DNA of 64,000 nucleotides from positions 496,001 to 560,000 of the forward strand of contig NZ_FNCC01000002.1 in the NCBI RefSeq assembly GCF_900100955.1. The letters are read 5' to 3'. The notes beneath the pieces were generated by a model that saw nothing but the letters and a program-made list of their open reading frames with translations, had not been told where the DNA came from and searched no databases. Every line of letters begins with the position of its first letter. Within the stretch, counting starts at the first letter, position 1. A program made the position numbers and the translations under genes. Below, piece by piece: positions 37,111 to 47,800 of this stretch. The stretch is from Lentzea fradiae (lineage in GTDB: Bacteria > Actinomycetota > Actinomycetes > Mycobacteriales > Pseudonocardiaceae).

Positions 37111-38474
37111 GCCGCACCTCCCAGCGGCAGCGTCGCGGCGAGACCCGCGAGCTGCGCGCCCCGCAACGGGGTCAGCGTGATGTCGAGCTTGTCGCTCAGC
37201 TTCGAGAGCTGGTCGTCGGCGCGGTCGAGCTCGCTCGGGGTGCGGGCGCTGACCCGCACCAGGCCGCGCAGCGAGACCTGGCCGTCCTCGCGGGACGGTG
37301 AGATCGACAAGGCCAGAGTGGACGAGAGAGCGCGCACACCGGTGAGGGAGTTCAGGTTGCCCTTGAGGCCCTTGGACGGCCAGCCGGTGATCGCGTAGCT
37401 CGCGTGGCCGACGCCGCCCGCGGTGACGCCCGACCACTTCTCGCGCAGCGACACGGGCTTCGTGTTGCCGACGGCCGCGGTGAGCTCGGCCGACGAGATC
37501 GCGGCGCGCAGCAGCTCGTCCGAGTCGAGCGGGCGGATCGTGACGCCGGCGGACTCCAGCGCGTTGCGGACGCGGGACAGCGCGCCGATCAGCGCGCGGT
37601 GGGCGCCGACGACGCCGCCGCCGCGCTCCCTGATCGCCTCGCCGCAGCGGCGCGGGTCGAGCCGGACGGTGATCCACGTGGTGCGCCTGGCCGCCGCGGG
37701 CAGCGGGCCGAGCACCTCCTGGTACGAGCCGACGGCCGGGGCGTTCGGCGGAAGTGCCGCGCTGCCGGGGTAGCAGTGCCAGATCACGGTGATCGCGTCC
37801 AGCACCACGCCGCGGTCCTCCAGGCACGGTGCGAGCGCTCCCAGGGGCAGCGGCGGTGCCGTGCCGACGGCGGAGATCAGCGGCGGGGTCGGGTCGACCA
37901 GCAGCACCGCGGTCCACACGCCGTCGTGCCACGCCAGTGCGAGCGGGCGGCGTTCGTGGTCGACGCCCTTGGCGATCACCAGGTCCGGGATCGCGAGGCG
38001 CAGCAGCGCGACGCGCGGGTCCTCGGGGCCGAGCACCGGCAGCTCGTCGTCACCGGGCTTGGACTCCTGCTCCACGCGCTTCGCGGTGCGGGTGTGCGAG
38101 CGGAAGTTGTAGCGCAGCCGGACGCCGATCCACTGGGTCAGCCAACGGCCGCGCGACCGCGTGAAGGCGAGCACCAGTGCGATGAAGAGCACACCGCCCG
38201 CAATTGAGACGGAGACGACGTTCAACGCGCCCGCGTCGTTCTTCACGCCCATCAACGCCAGCACGAGGAGTGCGATGGCGAGACCGATCTCGATCGTGAC
38301 TACGTTCGAGACGGGCAAGGAGCCAAGACTGACGTTGGCCGTTCTGCGACGGACACGTCCGACCGGACGAGGAGGCGCGGGTGGCTGCCGGCCAGGACCC
38401 CCTGGTCCACCTGGACCCTGCGGCCGAGCCGTCCCTGGGTTGGGGCGGGGCGGATGTGGAGTGGTCACGGACAT
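37107..38474 (-). CDS. eccE: Type VII secretion membrane protein EccE
   Basis: A 455-residue inner-membrane component of the ESX complex. A Pro/Gly-rich cytosolic N-terminus (about 1-40) precedes two transmembrane helices at about 58-76 and 85-105, followed by a long soluble domain, the EccE layout. The ATG at 38474 is chosen over a frame starting at 38534, which adds an untypical basic leader. M. tuberculosis ESX-4 lacks eccE, while some other actinobacterial ESX-4 loci have it. Divergent from eccB with 117 bp between them. Confidence 0.85.
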   Translation of the reverse strand: MSVTTPHPPRPNPGTARPQGPGGPGGPGRQPPAPPRPVGRVRRRTANVSLGSLPVSNVVTIEIGLAIALLVLALMGVKNDAGALNVVSVSIAGGVLFIALVLAFTRSRGRWLTQWIGVRLRYNFRSHTRTAKRVEQESKPGDDELPVLGPEDPRVALLRLAIPDLVIAKGVDHERRPLALAWHDGVWTAVLLVDPTPPLISAVGTAPPLPLGALAPCLEDRGVVLDAITVIWHCYPGSAALPPNAPAVGSYQEVLGPLPAAARRTTWITVRLDPRRCGEAIRERGGGVVGAHRALIGALSRVRNALESAGVTIRPLDSDELLRAAISSAELTAAVGNTKPVSLREKWSGVTAGGVGHASYAITGWPSKGLKGNLNSLTGVRALSSTLALSISPSREDGQVSLRGLVRVSARTPSELDRADDQLSKLSDKLDITLTPLRGAQLAGLAATLPLGGAA

Positions 38475-38591
38475 CCGTTGTTGTCTCTTTCCCCTCGACG
38501 GTCGGTGGGCTTGGCGAACCGGCCCACGAAGCAACCTGCGTCCGGCTATCCTGCCGAACCGTACCGCGACTGGGAGAGCAGCGAGCCGAGA

Positions 38592-40202
38592 ATGGCATCA
38601 ACACCCACCACCAAGTCACAGGTCCAGGCCTACCAATTCGTCCTGCGGCGGATGCAGTCCGCTCTGGTCCGCAGAGACGCGGTGATGCTGCATGACCCCA
38701 TGCGCAACCACTCGCGGGCGACAGCGGTCGGTGTGGTCCTCGGGATCGTCGGTCTGCTCGGCTTCCTGGTGTTCGGTCTCTTCAAGCCGGCGCCGAAGCT
38801 CGACGACCAGACGCAGATCGCCATCAGCAAGGAGAGCGGCCAGGTCTACGTCGTGGACTCCTCCCCGCGGAGGCTGATCCCGATGACGAACCTGGCGTCG
38901 GCCCGGCTGCTCTGGTTCTCCCGCAACAGCCCCGACGAGCAGGCCGGTGGCGGCGACGCCCCCGGCGGCACCGCGGGGGTCTCGCAGGGCGCCGCGGGTG
39001 GTGAGCCGAAGCTCGTCGACGAGGCGGCGCTCGCGAACCTGCCGCGCGGCAGGCTCACGGGTCTGCCCGACGCGCCGGACGTGCTGCCGAAGCCCGAGAT
39101 GCGCATCGACGCGCAGTGGTCGGTCTGCGACACGCTCGACCTGGACGAGTTCCGCGAGAACCAGGCGGTGGAGAACCAGATCAGGACCTCCGTGATCGCC
39201 GGTGTGAGCGGCGGCAACCCGGAGCTCGGCGACGAGGCCGTGCTGGTGCAGCAGCGCACCGGCGCGAAGAAGGCGTACCTGATCTACAAGAAGCCCAACA
39301 ACCTGCGCGACATCTCGTCGTCGACGGTCCGCGCCGAGGTGGACCTCCGCGACGACAAGGTGCTCAACGCGCTGGGGCTGCGCGGCAAGCAGCCGCGCGC
39401 GATCAGCACCGCGCTGCTCAACGCCATCCCCGAGGTCGCGCCGCTGGTCGCGCCGGAGGTCGAGAACCAGGGCGAGCGGGCGACGTACGTGACCGAGACG
39501 CGGGTGAACATCGGTGAGGTCGTCTCGGTGGACCTGACCGGCTCCGCGCAGTTCATGGTGGCGCTCAAGGACGGTTTCCAGGACATCGACCAGACCGTCG
39601 GCGACCTGCTGCGGTTCGCGTACTCCAACGCCAAGGAGCCGATCAAGCTCTCGCCGAACGCGGTGTCCGGCAACAAGAACCCGTCGAAGCCGCTGACGCT
39701 CGACTCCTACCCGGCGAAGATCCCGAGGACGCTGGAGGCGAACGCCGGCAACACCGTCGTCTGCCTCGGCTGGAAGGCCGAGAACTTCACCGAGCAGACC
39801 AAGGCCGAGCACACGTCGGTGACGATCGGCTCGAAGCTGCCCGGTCCCGCCGACATGGCGCCGGTGCAGCTGAACGCGGCGGGTGCCGCGGGCGAGATCA
39901 TCGACGAGTTCCTGATGCTGCCGGGCAAGGCCGGCGTCGTGCGGGCGAGCCAGGGCAAGGGCGACTTCGGGACCGGCCCGGTGCAGGTCGTCACCGGCCG
40001 CGGGGTCCGCTACGGCGTCCCGGACCAGGCCACCGCGTCGGCGCTGGGCCTCGACGGCACCTTCCCGCCTGCGCCGAACCAGATCCTGAGCCTGCTGCCG
40101 ATGGGCCCGCAGCTCAACAAGAACGAGGCGAACCGCAGCTACGACGCGATCCCCACGCCGAAGGGCACGATCACCGACCCGCAGGCGGTCGTCCGGAAGT
40201 AG
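38592..40202 (+). CDS. eccB: Type VII secretion protein EccB
   Basis: A 536-residue ESX core component. The short cytosolic N-terminus has the EccB signature TKSQVQAYQFVLRRMQSAL, then a single transmembrane helix at about 43-64 and a large periplasmic part with repeat domains. The ATG at 38592 fits the family start; the frame to 38454 is rejected. Downstream genes at 40269 and 40593 are in the same direction. Confidence 0.95.
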   Translation: MASTPTTKSQVQAYQFVLRRMQSALVRRDAVMLHDPMRNHSRATAVGVVLGIVGLLGFLVFGLFKPAPKLDDQTQIAISKESGQVYVVDSSPRRLIPMTNLASARLLWFSRNSPDEQAGGGDAPGGTAGVSQGAAGGEPKLVDEAALANLPRGRLTGLPDAPDVLPKPEMRIDAQWSVCDTLDLDEFRENQAVENQIRTSVIAGVSGGNPELGDEAVLVQQRTGAKKAYLIYKKPNNLRDISSSTVRAEVDLRDDKVLNALGLRGKQPRAISTALLNAIPEVAPLVAPEVENQGERATYVTETRVNIGEVVSVDLTGSAQFMVALKDGFQDIDQTVGDLLRFAYSNAKEPIKLSPNAVSGNKNPSKPLTLDSYPAKIPRTLEANAGNTVVCLGWKAENFTEQTKAEHTSVTIGSKLPGPADMAPVQLNAAGAAGEIIDEFLMLPGKAGVVRASQGKGDFGTGPVQVVTGRGVRYGVPDQATASALGLDGTFPPAPNQILSLLPMGPQLNKNEANRSYDAIPTPKGTITDPQAVVRK

Positions 40203-40268
40203 CGGAACCGGTCCGGGTGCGGCACCGTCCAATCGGACGAATGCACCCGGACTCGTTAGGGGAACGCC

Positions 40269-40586
40269 GTGGCCGGTCGGATATCCGTCGACCCGGAGTG
40301 GCTGGAGCAGTACGCCGACCGGATCGACGGCACGACGGACGATCTGAGGCGCGTGCGGGACGCCATGAAGGTCACGCCGCTACGCCCGCAGTCGTTCGGT
40401 GAGATCGGCAGGACCGCGGGCACCGTCCAGGCATACGCGCGGGCCGCGGAGCTGCTCAACTCCCAGCTCGCCCGTGCCTGCGACACGCTGGACGCGGCCG
40501 CCAAGGGCCTGCACGCCGTCGCGAAGGAGCACGGGCACCAGGAGGACGAGAGCCTGCGGCTCATCGAGAAGGCCGACCGGAGGTAG
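40269..40586 (+). CDS. EspC-like ESX secretion-associated protein
   Basis: A 105-residue, almost entirely helical protein. The pattern of an N-terminal VDPEWLEQYADRID helix, a central short linker (SFGEIG) and a second helix with YARAAELL resembles the EspC/WXG100 superfamily of small type VII substrates. There is no Trp-X-Gly in the turn. GTG start with AGGGGAA upstream. It lies 66 bp after eccB and 6 bp before the next WXG-like gene, so the two probably act as partners. Confidence 0.7.
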   Translation: MAGRISVDPEWLEQYADRIDGTTDDLRRVRDAMKVTPLRPQSFGEIGRTAGTVQAYARAAELLNSQLARACDTLDAAAKGLHAVAKEHGHQEDESLRLIEKADRR

Positions 40587-40592
40587 GGACCC

Positions 40593-41690
40593 GTGGCCAA
40601 GGACGGCAGGCAGATCGCGGCCGAGGTGGCTCCCGAGCTCGACTACCTCTCGCGGGTGAGCCGCAAGCTCGGCGTCGTGGACCTCGTGCACGACTACTTC
40701 GACCCGCTGGTGGGCGACTGGAACGACCTGCGCGAGGAGGCCGTGCGCTGGCGCAAGGCCGCCGAGGTGACCGACGCGGTGACCAAGCACGTCTCGGCGC
40801 CGCTGGGCGGTGTGGACGCGCGGTGGCAGGGCGCGGACGCGGACGCGTTCCTCGACCACATGCGCCAGGTCGGGCTCGCGGGCGGGGACATGTCCGACGC
40901 GATGAACGCCATGGCGGACGCGTTGGAGGAGACCGCCGAGGGCGTGCGCGACATCGTGCAGGACATGGCGCACGTGCTCGCCGACGTCGCCGACTCGGTG
41001 TCGGGCACGGCGTCGCTGCCCCTGGAGGGCGACCAGCGCGCGGTCCGGCACATCGAGGACGTCAAGGAACCGGTGCGCGAGCTGCACGAGTCGGCGCGCC
41101 AGGTGATGGAGGCGTTCCTCCGGCTGTGCGACGGGCTTTCCGGTGAGGCCAGGGGCTTCGACGCCGTGCGGATGGAGCACCGGTACCCCGAGAAGGACTG
41201 GACCTACACGGCACCGGCCAAGCAGGCCGTGACGCTGCCCGAGGCGGCCACGGCGTCCGCGACGGCCTCCGCCGGAGCCGCCGTGCCGGCCGGTGGCGGC
41301 GGTGCGGCCGGTGGTGTCGGCGGTGCCGGAAGTGGTGCCGGAAGTAGTGCCGGCAGCGGCGTCGGCTCGGCCGGTGTCCCCGCCGCCGCGACGCCCGCGT
41401 CCCCGATGCAGTTCGGTGGCGCCACAGGCGTCGCTGAGCAGGCTCCCGCCCCTGCCGGGGGTGCGGGCACCGCCACGGCCGCCGCGGCCGTGGGAGGCCG
41501 TCCTGGGGGCGCTTCCGGCGGCATGGGGATGGGCATGGGCGGCATGGGCATGATGGGCGGGATGATGGGCGGCCAGCAGGGCGGCGGCGACAAGGAGCAC
41601 AAGCCGAAGCAGCGGCTGAGCGGCACGATCGAGGACCTGCTGGGCAAGCCCAAGAAGGCCGCGCCGAAGACCATCGGCGACGAGGACTGA
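40593..41690 (+). CDS. WXG-domain protein with Gly/Ala/Met-rich tail
   Basis: A 365-residue protein. The N-terminal 210 residues are helical and contain WQGADADAF near residues 79-87, a WXG turn as in PPE/WXG100 substrates. The C-terminal part is low-complexity: Ala/Gly-rich, then a run of Gly-Met repeats, then a Lys-rich end with the short conserved-looking GTIEDLLGKP. GTG start. Probably a secreted or ESX-associated partner of the preceding EspC-like protein. Confidence 0.65.
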   Translation: MAKDGRQIAAEVAPELDYLSRVSRKLGVVDLVHDYFDPLVGDWNDLREEAVRWRKAAEVTDAVTKHVSAPLGGVDARWQGADADAFLDHMRQVGLAGGDMSDAMNAMADALEETAEGVRDIVQDMAHVLADVADSVSGTASLPLEGDQRAVRHIEDVKEPVRELHESARQVMEAFLRLCDGLSGEARGFDAVRMEHRYPEKDWTYTAPAKQAVTLPEAATASATASAGAAVPAGGGGAAGGVGGAGSGAGSSAGSGVGSAGVPAAATPASPMQFGGATGVAEQAPAPAGGAGTATAAAAVGGRPGGASGGMGMGMGGMGMMGGMMGGQQGGGDKEHKPKQRLSGTIEDLLGKPKKAAPKTIGDED

Positions 41691-41720
41691 GCGGTTCTTC
41701 CCCAGAAGCGGTTCTGCCCG

Positions 41721-41765
41721 GACGAGAAGGGCCCGCCGGAACAGTTCCGGCGGGCCCTTCTCGTC
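41721..41765. terminator. Bidirectional terminator between the WXG gene and mycP
   Basis: A perfect 20-bp stem (41721-41740 with 41746-41765) with a 5-nt loop lies between convergent stops at 41690 and 41772. Confidence 0.8.
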
Positions 41766-41771
41766 AGTGCG

Positions 41772-43235
41772 CTAGGCGGTGCTGCCGCGCCTGCGGTTGA
41801 GCGCGTTGCGGACGATCATCGTCAGCGCCAGCAGCGCGCCACCGGTGCCGATGCCGCTCAGCGCCACGATGATCGGCGGCCAGTCGAGTCCCGGTGGCGG
41901 GGTGACGGACGTGGCGATCTCCTTCGGCTGGGCCTTCTGGAACCCCGCCGACTCGGCCGGCAGCACCGCGGTCAGCGCGGCGACCGGGTTGACCATGCCG
42001 TAGCCGATCTTGTGGTCCTTTCCGGACACACCGCCGGGGTGCAGGGCCGTCGCCTTGAGACGGTCCATCACCTGACGCGCGGTGAGATCGGGGAACCGCT
42101 GCCGCACCAGCGCGGTGATGCCGGAGACGTACGGCGCCGCGAAGCTCGTGCCCTTGATGTCCTGCACGCCGTTCGCGGTCACGTTCGCGTTCGTCAGGCC
42201 GGTGCCCTTGGGGTCGACGGAGATGATCTCCTCGCCCGGCGCGGCGATGCTCACCCACGGGCCCCAGACGCTGAAGTCCGACACCTCGCCGTCGCGGCCG
42301 ATCGACGCCACCGACAGCACGTCGTCCGCGAACCAGGCCGGGGACGAGATCGAGTTGACGTTGTTGATGTCCAGGTTGTGGTTCTGCACCGGGCAGCCGG
42401 CGCCCTGGCCGTTGAGGTTGCCCGCCGCCGTCACGATCACGGAGTCCTTGACGTCCACCGCGTACCGGATGGCCGCCTGGAGCTTGCGGTCGTCCGCGCT
42501 GAACCCCTTGGGGGTGCCGCAGTTCGTCAGCGAGATGTTGATGACCTCGGCGTTGGCGTTCGCGGCGCGGACGATGGCCTGCGCGAGCGTGGCGACCTTG
42601 CCCGCCGTGGCGCGCTTCTCGTTGTTGGCGTCGCCGGGGAACTCGTAGCGGTCGCTCGTCTGGCGGATCGCGAGGATCGTCGCCTCCGGTGCGGCGCCGA
42701 CGAAGTCGCCCTCGGTCTTGGCCGCCGCGGCGACACCGGCGACCTCGGTGCCGTGGCCGTCGCAGTCGTCCGTGCCGTTGTCGTTGCCGAACACGTACTC
42801 ACCCGCGCCCTGGACCCGGCCGGTGAAGCGCGGGTTCCTCGGGTCGACGCCGGTGTCGATGATCGCGATCCGGACGCCCTTGCCGGTGGCGAACTTGTGG
42901 GCCTGGTCCAGGTTCAGGTACACCTGCCCCCAGGGCATGTACTCGATCAGTTCGCTCTTCGTGTCGGACTCGACGCAGCCCTTGTCGGTGCGCTTGTAGA
43001 CCACGTCCGGCTTGCCCTCGTCCGCCGGGGGCTGCGTGCCCTCCGGCAGGTCCGGCGGCACCGAGTTCGGCCGGGCGGAGGCCGGGGCCGAAGGTGGAGC
43101 CGGCTCGGAGGACGCGGTCGAGGGCGGCGGGGCCGAGGGCGACGACGGCTGGGCGGCGGCCTGGGGAAGCGTTCCCGTCAGCAGCAGCAAGCCGGCGGTC
43201 GCCGCCGCCGTGGTGCGCCTGATGCCGGTCCTCAT
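41772..43235 (-). CDS. mycP: Type VII secretion mycosin (subtilisin-like) MycP
   Basis: A 487-residue membrane-anchored S8 protease of the ESX complex. A signal peptide (about 1-28), a Pro/Ser-rich linker (29-75) and the protease domain follow: D127 in IIDTGVD, H161 in CDGHGTEVAG, S364 in GTSFAAPYVSG, N273 in TAAGN. A C-terminal membrane helix lies at about 453-475 with a basic tail. The ATG at 43235 overlaps the eccD stop (ATGA). A much longer frame reaching 44471 is antisense or alternative-frame shadow of eccD and is rejected. Confidence 0.95.
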   Translation of the reverse strand: MRTGIRRTTAAATAGLLLLTGTLPQAAAQPSSPSAPPPSTASSEPAPPSAPASARPNSVPPDLPEGTQPPADEGKPDVVYKRTDKGCVESDTKSELIEYMPWGQVYLNLDQAHKFATGKGVRIAIIDTGVDPRNPRFTGRVQGAGEYVFGNDNGTDDCDGHGTEVAGVAAAAKTEGDFVGAAPEATILAIRQTSDRYEFPGDANNEKRATAGKVATLAQAIVRAANANAEVINISLTNCGTPKGFSADDRKLQAAIRYAVDVKDSVIVTAAGNLNGQGAGCPVQNHNLDINNVNSISSPAWFADDVLSVASIGRDGEVSDFSVWGPWVSIAAPGEEIISVDPKGTGLTNANVTANGVQDIKGTSFAAPYVSGITALVRQRFPDLTARQVMDRLKATALHPGGVSGKDHKIGYGMVNPVAALTAVLPAESAGFQKAQPKEIATSVTPPPGLDWPPIIVALSGIGTGGALLALTMIVRNALNRRRGSTA

Positions 43236-44635
43236 AGCGAGATCAGGCCCCGGAAGACCGAGTACATGTCCATCACCGCCAGCGCCAGCGGCACGACCGA
43301 CGCGATCAGGATCGCCTCGATGATGTCGACCGTGCGGCGCAGCGGTGGCGAGAACTTCTGACCGGGGAACACGACGCCGAGCACCAGCGCGAGGGCGCCG
43401 AGCAGCAGCAGCGCGCCGAAGACGAACGCGATGCGGTCGAACTCCGACGAGATGAGCAGCCAGCCGAGCAGGATGCCCGCGCTCGCGAGCATGCCGGTCG
43501 ACAGCAGGGCCACGGCCTGCGCGCCGTTGGCGTACGCCCGGCCGCGCATCATCAGCACGATCGCGACGACGACGCCGTAGATCGGGCCCCAGACCGTGTC
43601 GGCGGACGCGGCGACGATGGCGGCCAGCGCCGCGACCGCGCCGGTACCGATGATCATGCCGGTGAGGTACTCGTGGGCGACGGCGGTGCGCCGCTCGATG
43701 ACCGCGTACTCCGGGAAGCCGGTGTCCTCCTTGAGGTCCTCGGCGTTCGTCGGCACGACGGGCGGCGGGATCTTGGCCAGCTGCAGCGTGAGCCTCGGCA
43801 GCAGCGACAACGCGCCGAGCGCCACCGCGCCGGTCGCCGCGGCGACACCGGGCAGCGGGTGCTCGACGAACGTCGCGACGAGGAACGCGAGCGAGACGAA
43901 CGTGCCGGCCGTGGCGGCGGCGATGAACACCGTGATGCCCTGGCCGATCAGCAGGATGCCGCCCCACGCGAAGATCATCAGCAGGGCCGAGGCGAGCAGC
44001 ATCTTCGGCGTGAAGCCGACGCCGGGCACCGCGTGGTAGCCCGCGACGAACGCGAGCGGCAGCGAGCCGCACGCGGCGATCAGCACGCCGGTCGACGTCG
44101 CGGAGTAGGCCCGCGCGATGGTCGCGCCCGTGGCCAGCGCGGCGATCGCGCCGACACCGCCCGTGATGGCCGCCGCCAGCCCGCTGCCGCCCGCACCGTC
44201 GGTGAAGGGGCCGGACAGGAACAGCGCCACCGCGGCGGCGATCAGCGAGAGCGCGCCCGCGATGTGGCCGAACCGCTGCGCGGTCTCCTTGGTCCACGGC
44301 CGGAACGAGTCCGGATCGGACTCCGCGATCGCGTCGACGACGTCGTCGTACAGCGGCGGAGGCGGGTTCTCGTTGCGGCGCCGCAACTGCAGCAGCTCGC
44401 CGTCGACGACGCCGAGCGAGGCGAGCGTGCGCGCCGGGTCGAGCGGGCTGTCGCCGAGCTTCGCGAGGCACCAGCCGCCGTGCCGGACACCACCGTCCGG
44501 AGTGGCCTCTCTCGCCATGTCCAGCAGCATCGGCAGGAGATCGGCCACCGCCACGTCGGCAGGCAGCGCGACGTCGATACGCGTTCGAGGTGCCACCACC
44601 GTGACACGGCTGAACACCGTCGTACCGGTCGCCAC
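43232..44635 (-). CDS. eccD: Type VII secretion membrane channel protein EccD
   Basis: A 467-residue integral membrane protein and main membrane component of ESX. An N-terminal ubiquitin-like domain (about 8-85, FSRVTVVAPRTRIDVALP) is followed by a linker and about eleven transmembrane helices from residue 125 onward. GTG start. It is followed by mycP with an ATGA overlap, and is divergent from eccC, as in ESX-4 of mycobacteria. Confidence 0.95.
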   Translation of the reverse strand: MATGTTVFSRVTVVAPRTRIDVALPADVAVADLLPMLLDMAREATPDGGVRHGGWCLAKLGDSPLDPARTLASLGVVDGELLQLRRRNENPPPPLYDDVVDAIAESDPDSFRPWTKETAQRFGHIAGALSLIAAAVALFLSGPFTDGAGGSGLAAAITGGVGAIAALATGATIARAYSATSTGVLIAACGSLPLAFVAGYHAVPGVGFTPKMLLASALLMIFAWGGILLIGQGITVFIAAATAGTFVSLAFLVATFVEHPLPGVAAATGAVALGALSLLPRLTLQLAKIPPPVVPTNAEDLKEDTGFPEYAVIERRTAVAHEYLTGMIIGTGAVAALAAIVAASADTVWGPIYGVVVAIVLMMRGRAYANGAQAVALLSTGMLASAGILLGWLLISSEFDRIAFVFGALLLLGALALVLGVVFPGQKFSPPLRRTVDIIEAILIASVVPLALAVMDMYSVFRGLISL

Positions 44636-44791
44636 CAGGGCCCCCTAAGTCAGATCATTCGTTGCGAACTCTTGGCCCGACCCTATTGGTCCACCTGGGA
44701 GGTCATCGGGCGGCCCTAGTATGGCCGCACCGGCGCCACTTGCACCCGTGGTTCGCAGAACACGGCCGACTGGGTTTTTTCCCGACCCACC

Positions 44792-44821
44792 TTCGTGACG
44801 CGCGCGGATGCGCAATAGTGT
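44792..44821 (+). promoter_or_regulatory. Candidate promoter of eccC
   Basis: TTCGTG at 44792-44797 and TAGTGT at 44816-44821 are 18 bp apart, giving a leader of about 40 nt to the TTG start. The -35 is weak. TAGTAT at 44717-44722 is another possible -10 without a partner. Confidence 0.35.
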
Positions 44822-44868
44822 CGGTTGCTAACGGTGGCGTATCGAGATGTCGAAGAGGTGCCTGTCAG

Positions 44869-47800
44869 TTGAGCACGCTGCAGTTCAAGCGAACGGCACG
44901 CCTTGCTGCTCCCCGGCCTCCCGGCGGCGAGGTCCACCTCGAGCCGCCACCCGAGGTCCCCCGGATCATCCCCGGCAACATCATGATGAAGGCGATGCCC
45001 GTCGTCATGATCATCGCGTCCGTCGGCATGATGGGCATGATGTTCGTGTTCGCGCCGCGGCAGCCCGCGGCGATGATCATGCCGGGCATGATGATGATCT
45101 CGACCATCGGCATGATGGCGAGCGGCATGGGGTCCGGCAAGGGCCAGAAGAAAGCCGAGATGAACGAGGACCGCAAGGACTACCTGCGGTACCTCGGCCA
45201 GATGCGCGACCGCGCCCGCGAAGCCGCCGACGAGCAGCGCGCCGAGCGCGAGTGGGTCCACCCCGACCCGCAGATGCTGTGGTCCCTCGCGACCACCCGG
45301 CGCATGTGGGAACGCCGCCAGAACGACCCCGACTTCTGCCATCTGAGGGCCGGTCGCGGCTCGCAGCGGCTCGCGACCCGCCTGGTGCCGCCGCAGACGG
45401 GTCCCGTCGAGGAGCTGGAGCCGATCGCGACGCTGGCGCTGCGCCGGTTCGTGCGCGCCCACTCGCTCGTCCCCGACCTGCCGATCTCGATCGCGCTGCG
45501 CGGCTTCGCCGCCGTCGGCCTGCTCGGCGAGATCGAGGACCGCCGCGACCTCGCCCGGGCCCTGCTCGCCCAGCTCGTCACCTTCCACTCCCCGGACGAC
45601 CTGCTGATCGCGGTCGTCAGCGCCGGCCGCACCAAGCAGCTGTGGGAGTGGGCGAAGTGGCTGCCGCACGTGCAGCACCCGACCGACATCGACGGCATCG
45701 GCCAGCGCCGCATGATGGCGAACTCGCTCGCCGAGATCGAGGCGATGCTGGACGAGAACCTGCGCGACCGGCAGCGGTTCACCCGCAACGCCCCGCCGCC
45801 GCCCGACCAGCCGCACATCGTGATCGTCATCGACGACGGCGACATCAGCCGCGAGGAGATGATCATCCTCGAGGAGGGGCTCGTCGGCGTCACGCTGCTC
45901 GACCTCTCCGAGTGCCTCGGCAACCTGACCGCGCGCCGCGGCCTGCGCCTCGTCGTCGAGAACAACCAGCTCGGCGCCCGCTCCGCGAGCGGTGTCGAGT
46001 GGTTCGGCACGCCGGACCGCCTCTCGGTCGTCGAGGCCGAGGCGCTCGCCCGCAGGCTGTCCCCGTACCGCATGGGCGCCGCCGGTGAGGCCGGTGGCGA
46101 CAGCGGCGAGGACCCGCTGGCGATGAACAACAACCCGCCGCTGCTCGAGTTCATGGGCATCCCCGGCGACCCGATGACGTTCGACGTGCAGCAGGCGTGG
46201 CGGCCACGGCCCAAACGAGACCGCTACCGCATCCCGTTCGGCATCGGCGAGCACGGCCAGCAGGTCGAGCTCGACATCAAGGAGGCCGCCGAGGACGGCA
46301 TGGGCCCGCACGGCCTGTGCATCGGCGCCACCGGTTCCGGCAAGTCGGAGTTCCTCCGCACCCTGGTGCTGGGCCTGCTGGCCTCGCACTCGTCGACGGC
46401 GCTCAACATGATCCTCGTCGACTTCAAGGGTGGTGCGACGTTCCTCGGCCTGGACAAGGCCCCGCACGTCGCCGCGACGATCACCAACCTGGCGGGCGAC
46501 CTCACCCTGGTCGACCGCATGAAGGACGCCATCGCCGGCGAGGTGTCGCGCCGCCAGGAGGTCCTGGCGAAGGGCAACTACAAGAACGTCTGGGACTACG
46601 AGAAGGCGCGGGAGAACGGCGCCCAGCTCGACCCGCTGCCCGCGCTGTTCATCTGCATCGACGAGTTCTCCGAGATGCTGACGGCGAAGCCGGACTTCAT
46701 CGACATCTTCCTCCAGATCGGTCGTGTCGGCCGGTCGCTGCAGATGCACATGCTCCTCGCGTCGCAGCGGCTCGAAGAGGGCAAGCTGCGCGGTCTCGAC
46801 ACGTTCCTCTCGTACCGGATCGGTCTGAAGACGTTCAACGCGGCCGAGTCGCGCGCCGCCATCGGCGTGCCGGACGCCTACGAGCTGCCGCCGATCCCGG
46901 GCTCGGGCTACCTGAGCGTCCAGGGCATGCCGCTGACCAGGTTCAAGGCGCTCTACGTCTCGGGCACCTACCGGCCGTCGGGCATGCAGTCCGTCGGCGA
47001 GTCGGTGGCCGTGCGCAGCGACAAGCGCCCGCGGTTCTTCGTGCCGGACTTCATCGAGATCCCGAAGGAGCCGGAGCGCCCTGTCGAGCCGGTCGCCGTC
47101 GCGGCGGCGCCCGTCAAGGAGGACGCGAACGAGCCGACGCAGCTTGAGCTGATCGTCGACCGCCTCGTCGGCCAGGGCCCGCCCGCGCACGAGGTGTGGC
47201 TGCCGCCGCTGAACGAGCCGCCGACGATGGACACGATGCTGCCGCCGCTCGACGTGACGCAGGACCGCGGTCTCACGTCGCCGGGCTACCCGGCGAACGG
47301 CAAGCTGCAGATCCCGGTCGGCGTCGTCGACAAGCCGTTCGAGCAGCGCCGCGACCTGCTGTGGGCCGACTTCTCCGGTGCCGCCGGCCACGGCGCGGTC
47401 GTCGGTGGCCCGCAGTCCGGCAAGTCGACGCTGCTCAGGACGATGATCGCGTCGATGTCGCTGACCCACACGCCGGAGGAGGCGCAGTTCTACTGCATCG
47501 ACCTCGGTGGTGGCACGCTCGCGTCGATGGAGGACATGCCGCACGTCGGTGGCTTCGCCGGCCGTCTCGACGTCGACAAGGTCCGCCGCATGGTGGCGGA
47601 GCTCCAGACCCTCATCACCGAGCGCGAGCTGCGGTGGCGCGACCAGCGCATCGACTCGATGGCCGAGTTCCGCAACCGCAAGCGCCGCGGTGAGATCCGC
47701 GACGACAACTTCGGCGACGCGTTCCTGATCGTCGACGGCTGGATGAACTTCCGCCAGGAGTTCGAGATGGTCGAGCCGCAGGTCCAGGCGCTGGCGGCGC

